From Crossaster papposus (lineage: Eukaryota; Echinodermata; Asteroidea; Velatida; Solasteridae), in assembly GCA_037893245.1 (NCBI GenBank), contig JBAIAA010000697.1, positions 620,001-684,000 on the forward strand: a stretch of 64,000 bases of DNA, given 5' to 3'. Positions 21,001 through 31,764 of this stretch are shown here, piece by piece (position 1 is the stretch's first letter; each line of letters starts with the position of its first letter). The notes under the pieces are model-generated. The model was not told the DNA's origin and searched no databases. It saw only the letters and a list, made by a program, of their open reading frames with translations. The position numbers and the translations under genes are program-made.

Positions 21001-22624
21001 GGTGGGGGGAGGTGGGGAGGTGGGAGGGGGGGGGGGGGGGGGTGGGGGAGGTAACAATAGTCTAGCGAGTGTATGTGTATGTGTATGGGGGAGTCCCTCG
21101 GTCTCATATCGTGCTGGCTATATTGCTATCAGACGAAAAGATTTATTTATCCTTAACAAAAAAATGACGTCAAGGCGAGTTTGCGCATGCGTGAGCGAAA
21201 CATCACGTTGGCTTTACCCCAGCCTTTTGTTAAACCAGACTCGAACAAATTGTTCTTTATGCTCTGTTAAACGTCTGCCGTTTTGCAACACGCGGGTACG
21301 GCAGGAGTGTATGAGTTAGCGAATATATACAGTGCATGTACGTGTCGTACGTGTATATATCGGCCCTTTTGAAGGGAAATTGCAATTGTATTATCCAATG
21401 GTGCATATACAACCTTGAAGGTAATTTACATTAATTGCTTTTGCTGTAATTTTCAGAAATAGATGTATTTAGGTGGGGTGGGGGGGGGGGGGGGGGGGGG
21501 GGGGTAGTGTGTTGCATCACATAACACTGACTTGTTCGACGTTTTGGGTTCGCGTTGACGCTGAAAAGTTCAGGAAAAACAATCATGTTCTTGTAGTCTG
21601 GTTCCCTGACTCTACATAAGATGGAAGAGAACAATGTAAAGATGATATTATATATGATGAAATTAAATTTTAAAAAAATTCAAAATAGCCGGGAAAACCT
21701 ATACAGGTTGGGTATTTCCCCCTCAGGTGCACGACGTAGGGTATAATGTTGGGTTCAACGAATTCTTCTGACTACACCGTGGGGATCTCATGAATTCGAG
21801 AGGCATAGATTATTTTCTTGCACGCCACCTGACTTGTTGCCTTCATTGCAACATCTTTAATCATTTGGACCCTCTGGGTACGTTTCGTTTTCTAAAAATT
21901 TGTTGTTTACACGTTTGTGTAATTGCCTAGACCTACCTTGATTGCTATTGAGGAGTCTGTGTTTGTTACTAGAAGTCGAGTCCGTTTGTACGCGGTGCCG
22001 CGCTGTTTCATAACAATTTGCGACTAATTACGAACGAGATGGTATTCATTGTTCAGTTTCAAGGTGATATTTTCGTTAGTTTCCAAGACGGTGTTTTCAT
22101 TTAGCTAAAAACTTTAATTACCAGGGAATGTTCATTGGCTGTTACGTTACCCGCTTCCAGCATTAGCTCCGCCCATGTTGTAACCTTGCACTAATTATAA
22201 ATGTTTTCTACTTTCCTCGCGAGCGCAAGCTCGTTCTTGATTGGATGTAGGTTGGCTATGACATCACCTGGTCTGTGGTCTGCGGCTGCTTAGCTGACGT
22301 GGCAAACTACGTACGTTTGAGTACTTGCCGACATACGACGAAAGCAGACGAAGTGTTCAGCATTTCGTCTATAAGATACGGTTTCGAGCTACGATATATT
22401 TAGTCTCTTTCCTGTCAGTCTGGTCGTCGTTCAGTGCTCTACATGCATAGCTGCCTGTTTAAGTCGCGTCGGTGTGACTGTCCCGATCGTTGAAGTCGCT
22501 GGTGAATAAATCCAAAACGATATTTCGATCTTTGTATTAATCGGGCAAAGCTTCGGTTTACGCTTTCCGATTGTTGTCGAGTTATATACGTGCGCATAGT
22601 AGCACTTTAGTTTGCGTTGGCGTG
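21001..22624 (+). repeat. Duplicated promoter/5'UTR block, copy 1 (coding exon lost)
   Basis: Matches 29741-31657 along its length: the G-rich lead-in, GGGGGAGTCCCTCGGTCTCA near 21090, one copy of a ~193 bp unit (from about 21287), and a 500 bp promoter/5'UTR part from about 22110. Shared elements include inverted CCAAT boxes (ATTGG at 22134 and near 22240) and CTCCGCCC. Homology stops at 22624 within GGCGTG, 61 bp before the position of the start codon in copy 2. What follows is a minus-strand LINE fragment. This is the relic 5' end of a tandem paralogue. Confidence 0.75.
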
Positions 22625-22631
22625 TTGATAA

Positions 22632-23975
22632 TTACATTCTAGCGGATTCAGGCATTATGTGCTCAAACTTAGGTGACTTGGAGACAAGTCTGGCGGCTGC
22701 ATTTTGTACCCTTTGTAATTTAGCTATTTGAGTCTTAGGTAAACCATACAATAAACTATTACAGTAGTCCCGACGAGCAGTTACAAATGCATAAATTACA
22801 GTTACCAATGAATCACGGGATAACAATTTACTAATTCTCCTAATATTATGAAGATGAAAGAATGCTGCCGAGCAAACCTTAGAAATATGAGTACTCATCG
22901 ATAATTTTGAGTCAAACCACGACCCTAAGTTCCTTGCATATGAGACAGGGATAATGTCAATGTCCCCCACAGTAACATGACTTATGTTTATTTTAGTTAA
23001 CTGTTGTCTGGTCCCAATGATGAGGAACTCAGTTTTACTATCATTAATCATTAACCGGTCTTGAATCATCCACTGTCTGATATCACGAATGCAGTTCTCC
23101 ATCGCTGTTACCGCTTCAACCTGACTAGTTGTAACACCAGGCTTGAAAGATAGATACAATTGTGTGTCGTCCGCGTAACAGTGGGCATCGGGCAAGTGAT
23201 TCTCCATTATATCAAACATACGGGATGCATATATGACGAATAAGAGTGGTCCCAAACAGGATCCCTGAGGAACACCACTGTCCAGATAAAATATGTCAGA
23301 CAGGGTTCCCTGTATAGACACTCGTTGGCTCCTACCGGACAGGTATGATGTAAACCAATCGTGGGCCTCCGACTTTTGTTTGAAGACGATTCAATAGAAT
23401 GCTATGATCGACCGTATCAAATGCGGCACTCAGGTCTAATAACACAAGCAGGGTAACGTGCTGAGAGTTCATCTTTAACAAAATGTCATTCGTCACCTTT
23501 AAAAGGGCCGTCTCCGTGCTGTGGTACTTCCTATATGATGACTGAAGTAGCGGGTACATCGAATTTCAGGTTAAATGGCCATGAAGTTGATCAGACACCG
23601 CCCGCTCAGTCAATTTTGACACGAACTGAAGATTACTGAAAGGACGATAGTTTGTAGGAATGAGATCAAGGTTTTCCTTCTTCAACAGAGGACATACCAG
23701 AGCTTCCTTCCACTTCTCCGGGAAAACGCCCGATTTGAGGGAAAGATTGATAGTATCAGTAAGCACTGGAAGCAACACATCAATACAGTCAATCACCAAC
23801 TTCGTTGGAATGGGATCCAGGGAACATGATTTGTTCGCAGATTTCATGACGAGCTACTTCACCGAGTTTTGAGTGAGGAGAGTGAAGCTGTCCAGTCGGT
23901 TCTCTTCAGGCAATATTGTAGCTGGGTCAAGTTGATTGGGTGCAGTAGTGGTTGGTGATAAACTATCCAGATTAC
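22632..23975 (-). pseudogene. Old LINE reverse transcriptase fragment
   Basis: In minus order: SCSLDPIPTKLV and NYRPFSNLQFVSKL (23847-23566), then LVLLDLSAAFDTVDH (23559-23332), then GVPQGSCLGPLLF and CYADDTQLYLSF (23321-22632). These are RT blocks of a CR1/L2-type LINE, in three different frames, so at least two frameshifts have occurred. The fragment is cut at both ends: it starts upstream of the RT fingers and stops before the C-terminal domain. It is a different family from the LINE at 6831. The endonuclease fragment at 26994-27945 has the same orientation and order and may be the 5' part of the same insertion. Confidence 0.85.
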
Positions 23976-24040
23976 TGTGGGGGAGTGGGGGGGGGGGGGG
24001 GGGAGGAGGGGGAGGGGGAGAGGGGGAGGGAAGACAACTA
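23976..24040. repeat. G-rich low-complexity tract
   Basis: A run of 17 G (23987-24003) followed by GGAGGGG-type repeats, at the edge of the LINE fragment. Confidence 0.8.
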
Positions 24041-24425
24041 AGGTGGTGGTAATAGTAATACTAGCTAATTATGCATTTCTAGAATGGTAAAGTCAAGCGG
24101 GTTTGTTGTCCTGCATGTAAAATCAGAAAAGTGGACTCAACTCTTGTCAATTTTGTGTGGTCTGTTTCTTGCTTTCTTTTTTTCTGTATTGCTTTTTCTT
24201 GTTCTGTAATGCAGGAGCAATAGCAAAAGAAATGCACAAAAACACGTATACCATTTGTTATCATATATTGTGAACTGATAACAAAATGTTATTTCTTGCA
24301 TTTCTTTCGCTGTTGAAGATGTATTAGTGAATAGTAATTACTGATCAAGTATTTTTCAACAAAAGCAATCATTAATGTCTTTCTTTTGCTGTTGAGTAAA
24401 TAATTTAAAACGACTGTGTCCTTAC

Positions 24426-26327
24426 CACCAGTGACATGCAGTTCATCCAAGGATATGCCCTGCTGGAAAGGCAAGTTTCCCCTCTCCAAGCTGAGAAAAA
24501 GCCGAGAAAGTTTGGTGACCCTCTGCACAGTATCTGGCAACTGGTAGTATTCACGATGGACACGCAAATCATGACCCATGAAGTTTGCAAGTGTTTCAAG
24601 TTGATGTTCCTTCAAGGCAAGAATTTGCGAAGCGGTTGCCACGTGCTTACGGAGTTTTGTAGACCGGATGCTGGCAGCATTGTCAAGGTCCGCCATGTCT
24701 GCGTACACTCTTATACAGTCACATCCTCTTATATGACCTGTACCTCCATAAGAACATCGTGCAAACAAGTAGGTGTTGTCGTGGGCGACTCCAGCTTCAT
24801 TTCTCTTTGCAATCAGAGCACTCAACCACGCCACTGCCTCATTGCTGAGAAGCACACGAACAGTTCGACCCCTCTTGCCAACTATTTCGACAACTCTGAA
24901 CAGCTTGCACAGATGCCGTTCAAGATCAGTCAGCAGGCATTCCCCGTTGACACTAGCTGTTGTGTGCTTCTGAAAGTCTTCTAGTTTCATCTTTGATACC
25001 CCACCCTGCCTTTTGCAGTTGAACATAATAAGGTGGCATAGTGCGACTTCATTCAATCTCTTCCAAGCTGGTCCGATTTGTTCGCCCCGAGCATCCTGGA
25101 CAAGTTCCACTTCCCTGTTGCCAGCTTCATGGAGGAACGCCGACATTTTCACAACATCAGCATTTGTCGGCAGAATTTTAGGTTTTTTGCGCTTTTCTTG
25201 GTACGGTGTTCTGTGTGCATGGGTGGATACACGGTCTCGCCAGGTCAGTACGCACAACTGCAGAAATTCTTCAGCGTGTTGCGCTTTTTGCTTTTGGCCA
25301 GACTCTAGAGCATTTCCTTTAAGTATGAGTGCACACTTCTTGATGGAATGTCCAATCTTTAAAGCTAGAGACGGAACATCATACAACTGCTTGTCTTCAT
25401 TAAAGCCAGCTAGACCATAAACAGCCTTGATGATATCATTCACGTAGTGGGGGTGCACAAATAATTCAAGTGATGCATTTGGCTGGTGTGTATTCTTGCG
25501 GAGTTGTATGACAAGACGACCCAATTCCCGTATCTTGTTTCGGATGTAGCCATGTTGATCTACATCGTGCCCGAGTTTCGCGTATTCCCGCTTGGCTACT
25601 TCCACAATCAAAGTGTCATTCTTGGCCAGCAGAGTCACCTCATCTCTCTTCATCGGAATAAGAACCTGGTTCAACTGGAAAGACACACCGACAGGTGGAG
25701 GCTTTAACAAATCACTCTTGTGAGCAACACGTCTACGCAGAGGAGTCGTGGTACTGCTACCATGCGATTGTGCAGGGAGCGCAGGTTTCAGTGGGCACTG
25801 GTGACGCCACTTCGCACATAATAGCCATAACAATATATGCACGGTCCGTATGCATGTGGAGCTACCTTATGATTAGGCCTATATCCTACAATAAGTGCAC
25901 CCCGGCCTTCCCGGAGGACTTGGCAATTGTGCCTATGATTACCAACATTGCGGATTTTCCACAGAAGTATCTTACGGGCACTTGGGTTGGTCTCAGACGC
26001 AATCTCTACAACTTCGCTCTCTTCTTTGTGACATGACTGGAGATGACGGGGCAACTTAGATTGAGGTACTTCACAGTAAAAGCAGAAGTGTTTCTTGTCC
26101 CAATTCCTGTGCCCACTTTCATTGCTGGTCTCCATGACTGTTATGTGACAGGTCTCAGTAGCCTCGGTTGATGATCTCTGTGACTCGGCACTTGAGGCTT
26201 CATATGGAGGAGGACAAACGGCAGGTCCTGTACCAGAATCAGCCTGTGGGCCATCATCCCAACTGGAACTGCTTTGTGGACTGTCTGAACCATTTAAGTG
26301 CGGACTCGAGAACAGCGGATGGGCCAC
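24426..26327 (-). pseudogene. Zinc-finger tyrosine-recombinase-like gene, frameshifted
   Basis: The exon begins at 26327 right after a good 3' splice site (TTCTATGTCAG on the minus strand). The N-terminal part has a C2H2-like finger, FCFYCEVPQSKLPRHLQSCH, and then GPCIYCYGYY, the start of a second CxxC finger. Near 25815 the frame shifts by one base, and the finger appears to continue as KWRHQCPLKPAL. The C-terminal half has tyrosine-recombinase boxes: FNCKRQGGVSKMKLEDF (first Arg), TKLRKHVATASQ and MGHDLRVHREYYQL (His and nucleophilic Tyr). A likely 5' splice site (GGTG/GTAAGG) ends the exon at 24426. Proteins of this kind are common in cnidarians, echinoderms and fish and are thought to derive from Crypton-like or related recombinase transposons. 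First and last exons were not found. The single frameshift could be decay or an assembly error. Confidence 0.7.
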
Positions 26328-26654
26328 CTGACATAGAAATCAAATCAAAATCACATTTAATTTTAAACAAATAATAATATCTTTGGGTTATCTCTAAAAT
26401 ATACTATCCATTTTAACACCATCACAAGCAACCACCCCACCCACATTCGCCCTTGATGTGCAACTTAACTGACGACATACCGGTAGTTATCCTCTTCATA
26501 AAAAGATATGTAATTCAAATGAGAATTTGTGTCATGTGCATTCATTATATGACTTCTAAGACTGAGCAGTTCACTAATTAAATACTTGTAGTCAGCGTAC
26601 AATACAGGCGTTGTTCATATTAATAATAATAATAATTGTACTTATTATTATTAT

Positions 26655-26940
26655 ACCTCCAAATAGGCACTTGGGGAGACAATCCCATAGAGATGTACAC
26701 AAACTTAAAACAGTCCTAACTTGTTTTGTCCCTTTTGTCCCCTAACCCTTTTGTCTAAGATCTTCAAAATTTGCTATTTAGACCAAAATCTGTCGTTCTA
26801 GGACAAAAAAAACTCCCAAATATCGTTTTTTAGGGTAGGTAGACACTTAGGGAGACACTAAAATGTCTCCCTAAGTGCCCTGTCTCCTTATTTCCTAAAT
26901 ACTTACGCTAATTTGTCTCCCCAAGTGCTATTTGGAAGAA
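26655..26940. mobile_element. 285 bp MITE with GGGGAGACAA inverted ends
   Basis: CTCCAAATAGGCACTTGGGG at the left is repeated in inverse at the right as CCCCAAGTGCTATTTGGAAG. An inner hairpin (GACACTTAGGGAGACA / TGTCTCCCTAAGTG, about 26842-26875) reuses the same words. Left flank is (TTA)n, so the target duplication is unclear. Confidence 0.65.
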
Positions 26941-26993
26941 TTACGCATTTCATTTGTATTCTTCCTAACCTGTCTGTTGTTAATTAATGCATT

Positions 26994-27945
26994 CTATGGT
27001 AATTTTCTCAGATCCAACAAACGCAAGGCATTCAAGTCATTATTGACATCAACATGGATATTGAAGTCTCCGGTAATAAGAAGTGGCTCATAAGATAATA
27101 TGATCGATTCCAAGTAATCGGTAAAATCACTGAAAAATGTGTTCATGGTTACCGGGTGATTTACTGAGTATGGTGGTCTGTATATGACGACCATGCGCAG
27201 TCTGGATGTTTTACACTCCACAATCCATTCTGAAAACTCGAACGATGCCGTTTCAACTCCAGCAACTTTTTTGACGCACATGTTTTCCTTGAATAGTAAT
27301 GCAGTGCCACCTCCCGCTCGACCCTTTCGTGGATGGTCCATTAACTTAAATCCAGGTGGAGTGGCTGCGACTTTGTCCACAACATCTATGTCCTTAAACC
27401 AGGTTTCGGTTAACGTGAAGAGGTCGGCCCCACTCATGACAACGTAATCTACAAAATCAGCCACTTTGTTTCTAATAGATCCTGTGTTCAAACTGCAGAA
27501 TTTCAAAGGGCGTGCTGTATTTACGTGGCCAGAGATCAACACGACCGATTTTAGCGTGCATTTACGGTTTATGGGTAACATTGAAGGGCGATCCAATCGT
27601 TGACTCACATGTACGGGGATCTTCCGGTTGTAATTGCGGCCACGACGACCTGCTCTTGACCCCCTATACCTGAGAATTCCATTTGTTTTGATAGTTTGAA
27701 GTGTTTCCAATGTGAGCAAACATCGAAAATGCACGGATGTTGAAAAGTTCATTCCTGGAATACCCAATAATTGGTTTATTGTCTGTATGCAAATTACTCC
27801 GATTAGCAAGTAACTCGTCACTCTCCCTACCTTCTCTGATATTTGGGCCTGGGTTTAACGAAATATCCATAAATACGGTAATGTCCAGTGGGGGATCATG
27901 ACCAGGTATCAGAAGGCTTTTTTGTCCATGCTTTGTCCATTTCAT
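26994..27945 (-). pseudogene. LINE N-terminal/endonuclease fragment with 2A-like motif
   Basis: Two overlapping minus-strand frames. The first (27945-27664) holds MDISLNPGPNIREG, then GYSRNELFNIR. The second (27821-26994) holds GILRYRGSRAGRRGR, then an APE-type endonuclease: CSLNTGSIRNKVADFV, TLTETWFKD, AGGGTALLFKE, VVIYRPPY and LLITGDFN. The switch between frames near 27680 is a frameshift. The DISLNPGP stretch resembles the 2A consensus DxExNPGP with Ser in place of Glu. 2A-like N-termini are documented for CR1/L2-type LINEs of sea urchin and other marine invertebrates. The fragment ends after the GDFN motif at 26994, before the SDH motif, so it is inactive. Confidence 0.8.
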
Positions 27946-28189
27946 TAAAGGTGATTTTGAAGGGTTAAATCAACCTGGGCATAGCCTCGGAGACAATCCA
28001 ACTCAAGGAGTGGCATTGGAATTTCCACGGAATGAAGTCGGAATTTGCAGCGTGAATTCACAAAATGTTCATTTCTTGTTATCCCAGTGTCCATGTTAAA
28101 TTCTATTGATCTCAGCTGGTTAGAGAATAACATGCAGGGTTACTGTGCAGTCCAGGTAAATGTGGCAGCCATGATGTACCGGTATATAA

Positions 28190-28330
28190 GAGTCCAGGAG
28201 TCCGTCTTGAGTCACAATTTCGGTGACTCGGACTTGACTCGAGTCACGTCGGCAAAGGACTCGGACTCGGACTCGGACTGGGACTCGACTATCATGACTC
28301 GGACTTGCCCCCGAGGACTCGTGACTCGAA
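28190..28330. repeat. GACTCG hexanucleotide repeat
   Basis: Degenerate GACTCG/GGACTC repeats, perfect over four units near 28260. A second stretch of the same words is at 28868-28937. Confidence 0.8.
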
Positions 28331-29470
28331 AGTAACGTGCTTTCACCAAAAATACCTTGTTGTTTTAATATTAAAAACAATTTCGATGATCTGATCGTCA
28401 TGCACATGGAGGAATATTAACGTTTAGCACACGAAATAAGTACACGGTGTTGCAAGTAATAGTGTTCGTGATTATTGTGTAGATATGGCCATGTTCAATA
28501 CGCATAATAACACTGGGATATATTTATGTAAAAGCATTATATATTGTGCACGACACCAACATTAACGCTGGTATTCTGTCAACATTAACACTACAGCCAC
28601 TGCTTTTGCTTGCTGCATATTACCAGGGAAATTGGAATTTGTCTTCGGAATCCGAATGACGGCTTTGGCTGGCTGCGGCTATATCGCTACCTCTTTGTAT
28701 TGTTATAACCTAACATAAAACTGCAGATACAGAACTTTGTTTAAATTAATTGTGTTTTATTTTGTCATTTCCAATTCTTATTTTACGACATTTGGTTTGC
28801 AATCAATAGTGATCCAGTCAAATAAGTGAACTAGTTTAAGTATTCTAACTATTTAATTATTTAAACAAGTGACTCGTGACTCGGACTCGAACCAAGTGAC
28901 TCGTGACTCGGACTCGGACTCGGACCAAGTGACTACACTCTTAAAACTCCGGGTTACAAATTCCGTGGTCATTATTTTTTGACAACTTTCGTGGTCAAAA
29001 AACCCCCGAACTGTTCAACTTTTGTTTTAATAACTACGTTTATTGGGGTCATTTTGCCCACGAAAAATGTGGTGAAATTAATTACGCATTCTGATTGGTT
29101 AAGATTTGTCATGCTACACGTCATTGCGTACTAATACACGGTTCGGCGAAGCGCCGATCATAACTTTATTAAATGAGAATGCTTTTAAAAGTAGGTTCAG
29201 TTAAAAGTTAAGTTTAAATTATTTGTTAAAAAATAAAATGAGTGTTTTTGTTAGAAAGAAATGTTACTTCACATTTTACAAGCAAACTAATGGTAGACCT
29301 ACATAATTGTTCGCGGATGTACATGTAGATGTACACAGCGTGACATGTCGGCAACCGCGCGAATGTTGACACGAAGTGGCCGCCATTGCGATTTTGTTGA
29401 CAACGCGGCGTTATAACGAAGGAGAAATTGCTTGAATATTCGGTTTTTAGGACTATATTGGGAAGTTTGA
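28331..29470. other. No gene; GACTCG repeat and MITE-end-like sequence
   Basis: Apart from the second GACTCG stretch (28868-28937), the sequence TACACTCTTAAAACTCCGGG at 28933 looks like the terminus of a mariner-type MITE, but no matching right end was found. The rest is AT-rich. Confidence 0.4.
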
Positions 29471-29504
29471 AGGTAGGATGTGGTAACAGCAGTGAAGACA
29501 GTCT

Positions 29505-29740
29505 GTGTAGGGGAGGGGGAGGGGAGGGGAGGGGAGGGGGAGGGGGAGGGGGGGAGGGGGAGGGGGAGGGGGAGCGGGGAGGAAGGGGGGATAGGGGGGA
29601 GGGGGAGAGGGGGGGGGCGAGGGAGGGGGAGGGGGGTGGGGGAGAGGGGGGGGGGGCGAGGGAGGGGGAGGGGGGGGGGGGGGGGGGGGGGGGGGGAGAG
29701 GGGGGGGGGCGAGGGAGGGGGGGGGGGGGCGTTAGGTAAC
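29505..29740. repeat. GGGGAG/polyG low-complexity tract
   Basis: About 230 bp of almost pure purine, GGGGAGGGGGAG with G runs of more than 20 bases. It directly precedes promoter copy 2 as a shorter G-rich tract precedes copy 1. Long open frames here on both strands are compositional. Confidence 0.9.
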
Positions 29741-31114
29741 AATATAGAGTGTATAGGTATGGGGGAGTCCCTCGGTCTCATATCGTGCTGGCTATATTGC
29801 TATTAGGCGAAAAGATGACGTCAAGGCGAGTTTGCGCATGCGTGAGCGAAATATTACGTTGGCTTTACCCCAGCCTTGTGTTAATCCCTGAACGGTTTCA
29901 TTATCAACCAGACTCGGAACAAATTGTTCGTTATGCTCTTTAACACGGGTATGGCAGGACTAATTGAGTTAGCGAATGTATACATTACATGTAGTGTTGA
30001 ACGTGTATATACCGGCACTTTTGAAGGACAATTGCAATTGTAATTATCTAATGGTGCATATACAACCTCGAAGGTAATGTACAACAATTGCCTTTGCTGT
30101 AATTTTAAGAAATTGATGTATTTTATTTTTGGCCACACGGCTATGGCAGGACTAATTGAGTTAGCGAATGTATACATTACATGTACGTGTTGAACGTGTA
30201 TATACCGGCACTTTTGAAGGACAATTGCAATTGTAATTATCTAATGGTGCATATACAACCTCGAAGGTAATGTACAACAATTGCCTTTGCTGTAATTTTA
30301 AGAAATTGATGTATTTTATTTTTGGCCACACGGGTACGGCAGTATTAATTGAGTTAGCGAATGTATACAGTACATGTACGTGTTATACGTGTATATACCG
30401 GCCTCATTGAATGACAATTGCAATTATAATATATAAAGGTGCATATACAACCTCGAAGCTAATTTACAACAAATGCTTTTGTTGTAATTTTCAGAAATGG
30501 ATGTATTTAAAAAAAAAAAATTGGGGGACGTTAGTGTGCTGCATCAAATAACACTGACTTGTTTGGAGCTTTGGGTTCGCGTCGACGCTGAAAAAATTAA
30601 GAAAACCAATCATGTTTGTGTAGTCTGGTTTCTTGACTCCACATAAGATAGAACAGAATAATGTATAGACCTTGGGGGAATTGTGAGGTCGGGGAGTCCG
30701 TCTAGCTGGCCCTTCACAGGTGCGTAATCAATTGCAAAGAAAATGTGGAATAACTAAATACAATGTAATTATAAATAATTAGGAGCAGTATTTAAAAAAC
30801 AAAAATCAAGCATTACACAGAATATACAGATTTTATCACCCAAATCAAGGTGGCCAGGATTGACAGACTGACAATGTCAGCACACCAGGAGCCATGATTT
30901 TACATGATGTTTGAGACTGTCATTCCCTAACAGTTCAGTAAAGTACTTCGTGATAATTTAGGCATTTTTAAAATGTATTGTCGTCAAATGTTGCATATTT
31001 GGACTTTTTAAATTTGTTTTAATGTGATATTTTTATTTTTTTAATTTTTTTTGTAAAAGCGTGTGAAACTGAAGAAATTAAATGTGAGAGTTGCCATTAT
31101 TATGAAATTGAACA
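29741..31114 (+). repeat. Duplicated upstream block, copy 2, with 193 bp tandem repeats
   Basis: Homologous to 21060-22110. Within it a unit of about 193-195 bp starting CACGGGTATGGCAGG is present three times (29943, 30136 and 30329, ending near 30525); copy 1 has it once. So the unit expanded after or independently of the block duplication. Confidence 0.7.
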
Positions 31115-31718
31115 ACAAATGTTTCAAAATAGCCGGGAAACTGTAATTCCTGCTCATTGGTTGTTACGTTACCCGCTTCCAGGATAAGCCCCGCCCATGC
31201 TGTAATCTTGCACCAAACCAAAACGTTTCTACTCTCTTTGCAAGCTCAAGCTCGTTTCTGATTGGCTGTAGGTTGGCTATGACCTTGTCTGTGGTCTGCG
31301 GCGGCTCGGCTGACGTGGCAAATTATGTACGTTTGAGTACTTGCCGATATACGATGAACGCTAACAGAGTGTTGCGCATTTCTTCAATAAGATACGGTTT
31401 CGAGCTACGATATTATTTAGTCTCCTATCCGTCTGATAGTCGTTCAGTGCTCTACATGCGTAGCTGCATATTAAAGTCGCGTTGTGTCGCGTTGTGTGTG
31501 CCTATCGGTCGTTGAAGTCGCCGGTGAATAATTCCAAAACGAATTCTCGATCTTTGCATTAATCGGGCAAAGCTTCGGTTTAGTTTCAAGTTAAGCCTCC
31601 CGATTGTTGTCGAGTTATACACGTGCGTATAGTAGCACTTTCATTGGCGTTGGCGTGGAAGTCGTTGGTAAATACACCCCAGTGGATTGGCGTTCATAAA
31701 TCACCTGAATCTTGGAGA
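31115..31718 (+). promoter_or_regulatory. Promoter and 5'UTR of the discoidin gene
   Basis: CpG-containing sequence directly upstream of the start codon and shared with 22110-22624. Visible elements are inverted CCAAT boxes (ATTGG at 31156 and 31261) and an Sp1-like GCCCCGCCC (31188-31196). The transcription start is not determined; CATATTAAAG near 31466 is a weak TATA candidate. The last 61 bp of the 5'UTR are absent from the upstream copy. Confidence 0.55.
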
Positions 31719-31764
31719 ATGGACGGAGCAGCAGCTTTGGTTCTGATGCTGTCAGGAATGGCAG
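31719..31764 (+). CDS. Discoidin gene exon 1 (signal peptide start)
   Basis: ATG 31719-31721 opens [15 protein letters not shown] and ends in phase 1 at a strong donor, GCAG/GTAAGA. It sits at the 3' end of the promoter block. The hydrophobic run continues only when joined to exon 2. Confidence 0.65.

Noticed and set aside
22632-26327. A DIRS-type element, because reverse transcriptase and tyrosine recombinase lie together on one strand
   Set aside because: The RT blocks (LDLSAAFDTVDH, GVPQGSCLGP, YADD) and the nearby APE endonuclease are those of a non-LTR LINE, and the recombinase gene has its own splice sites and zinc fingers. They are separate insertions.
29299-29806. Pro-rich (minus) and Gly/Glu-rich (plus) frames
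   Set aside because: Translation of a polypurine GGGGAG tract.
21001-31660. The two homologous blocks as LTRs of one large retroelement
   Set aside because: The second block ends in a 5'UTR and a signal-peptide exon, there are no LTR-like ends or primer site, and everything coding between them is antisense and of unrelated origin.
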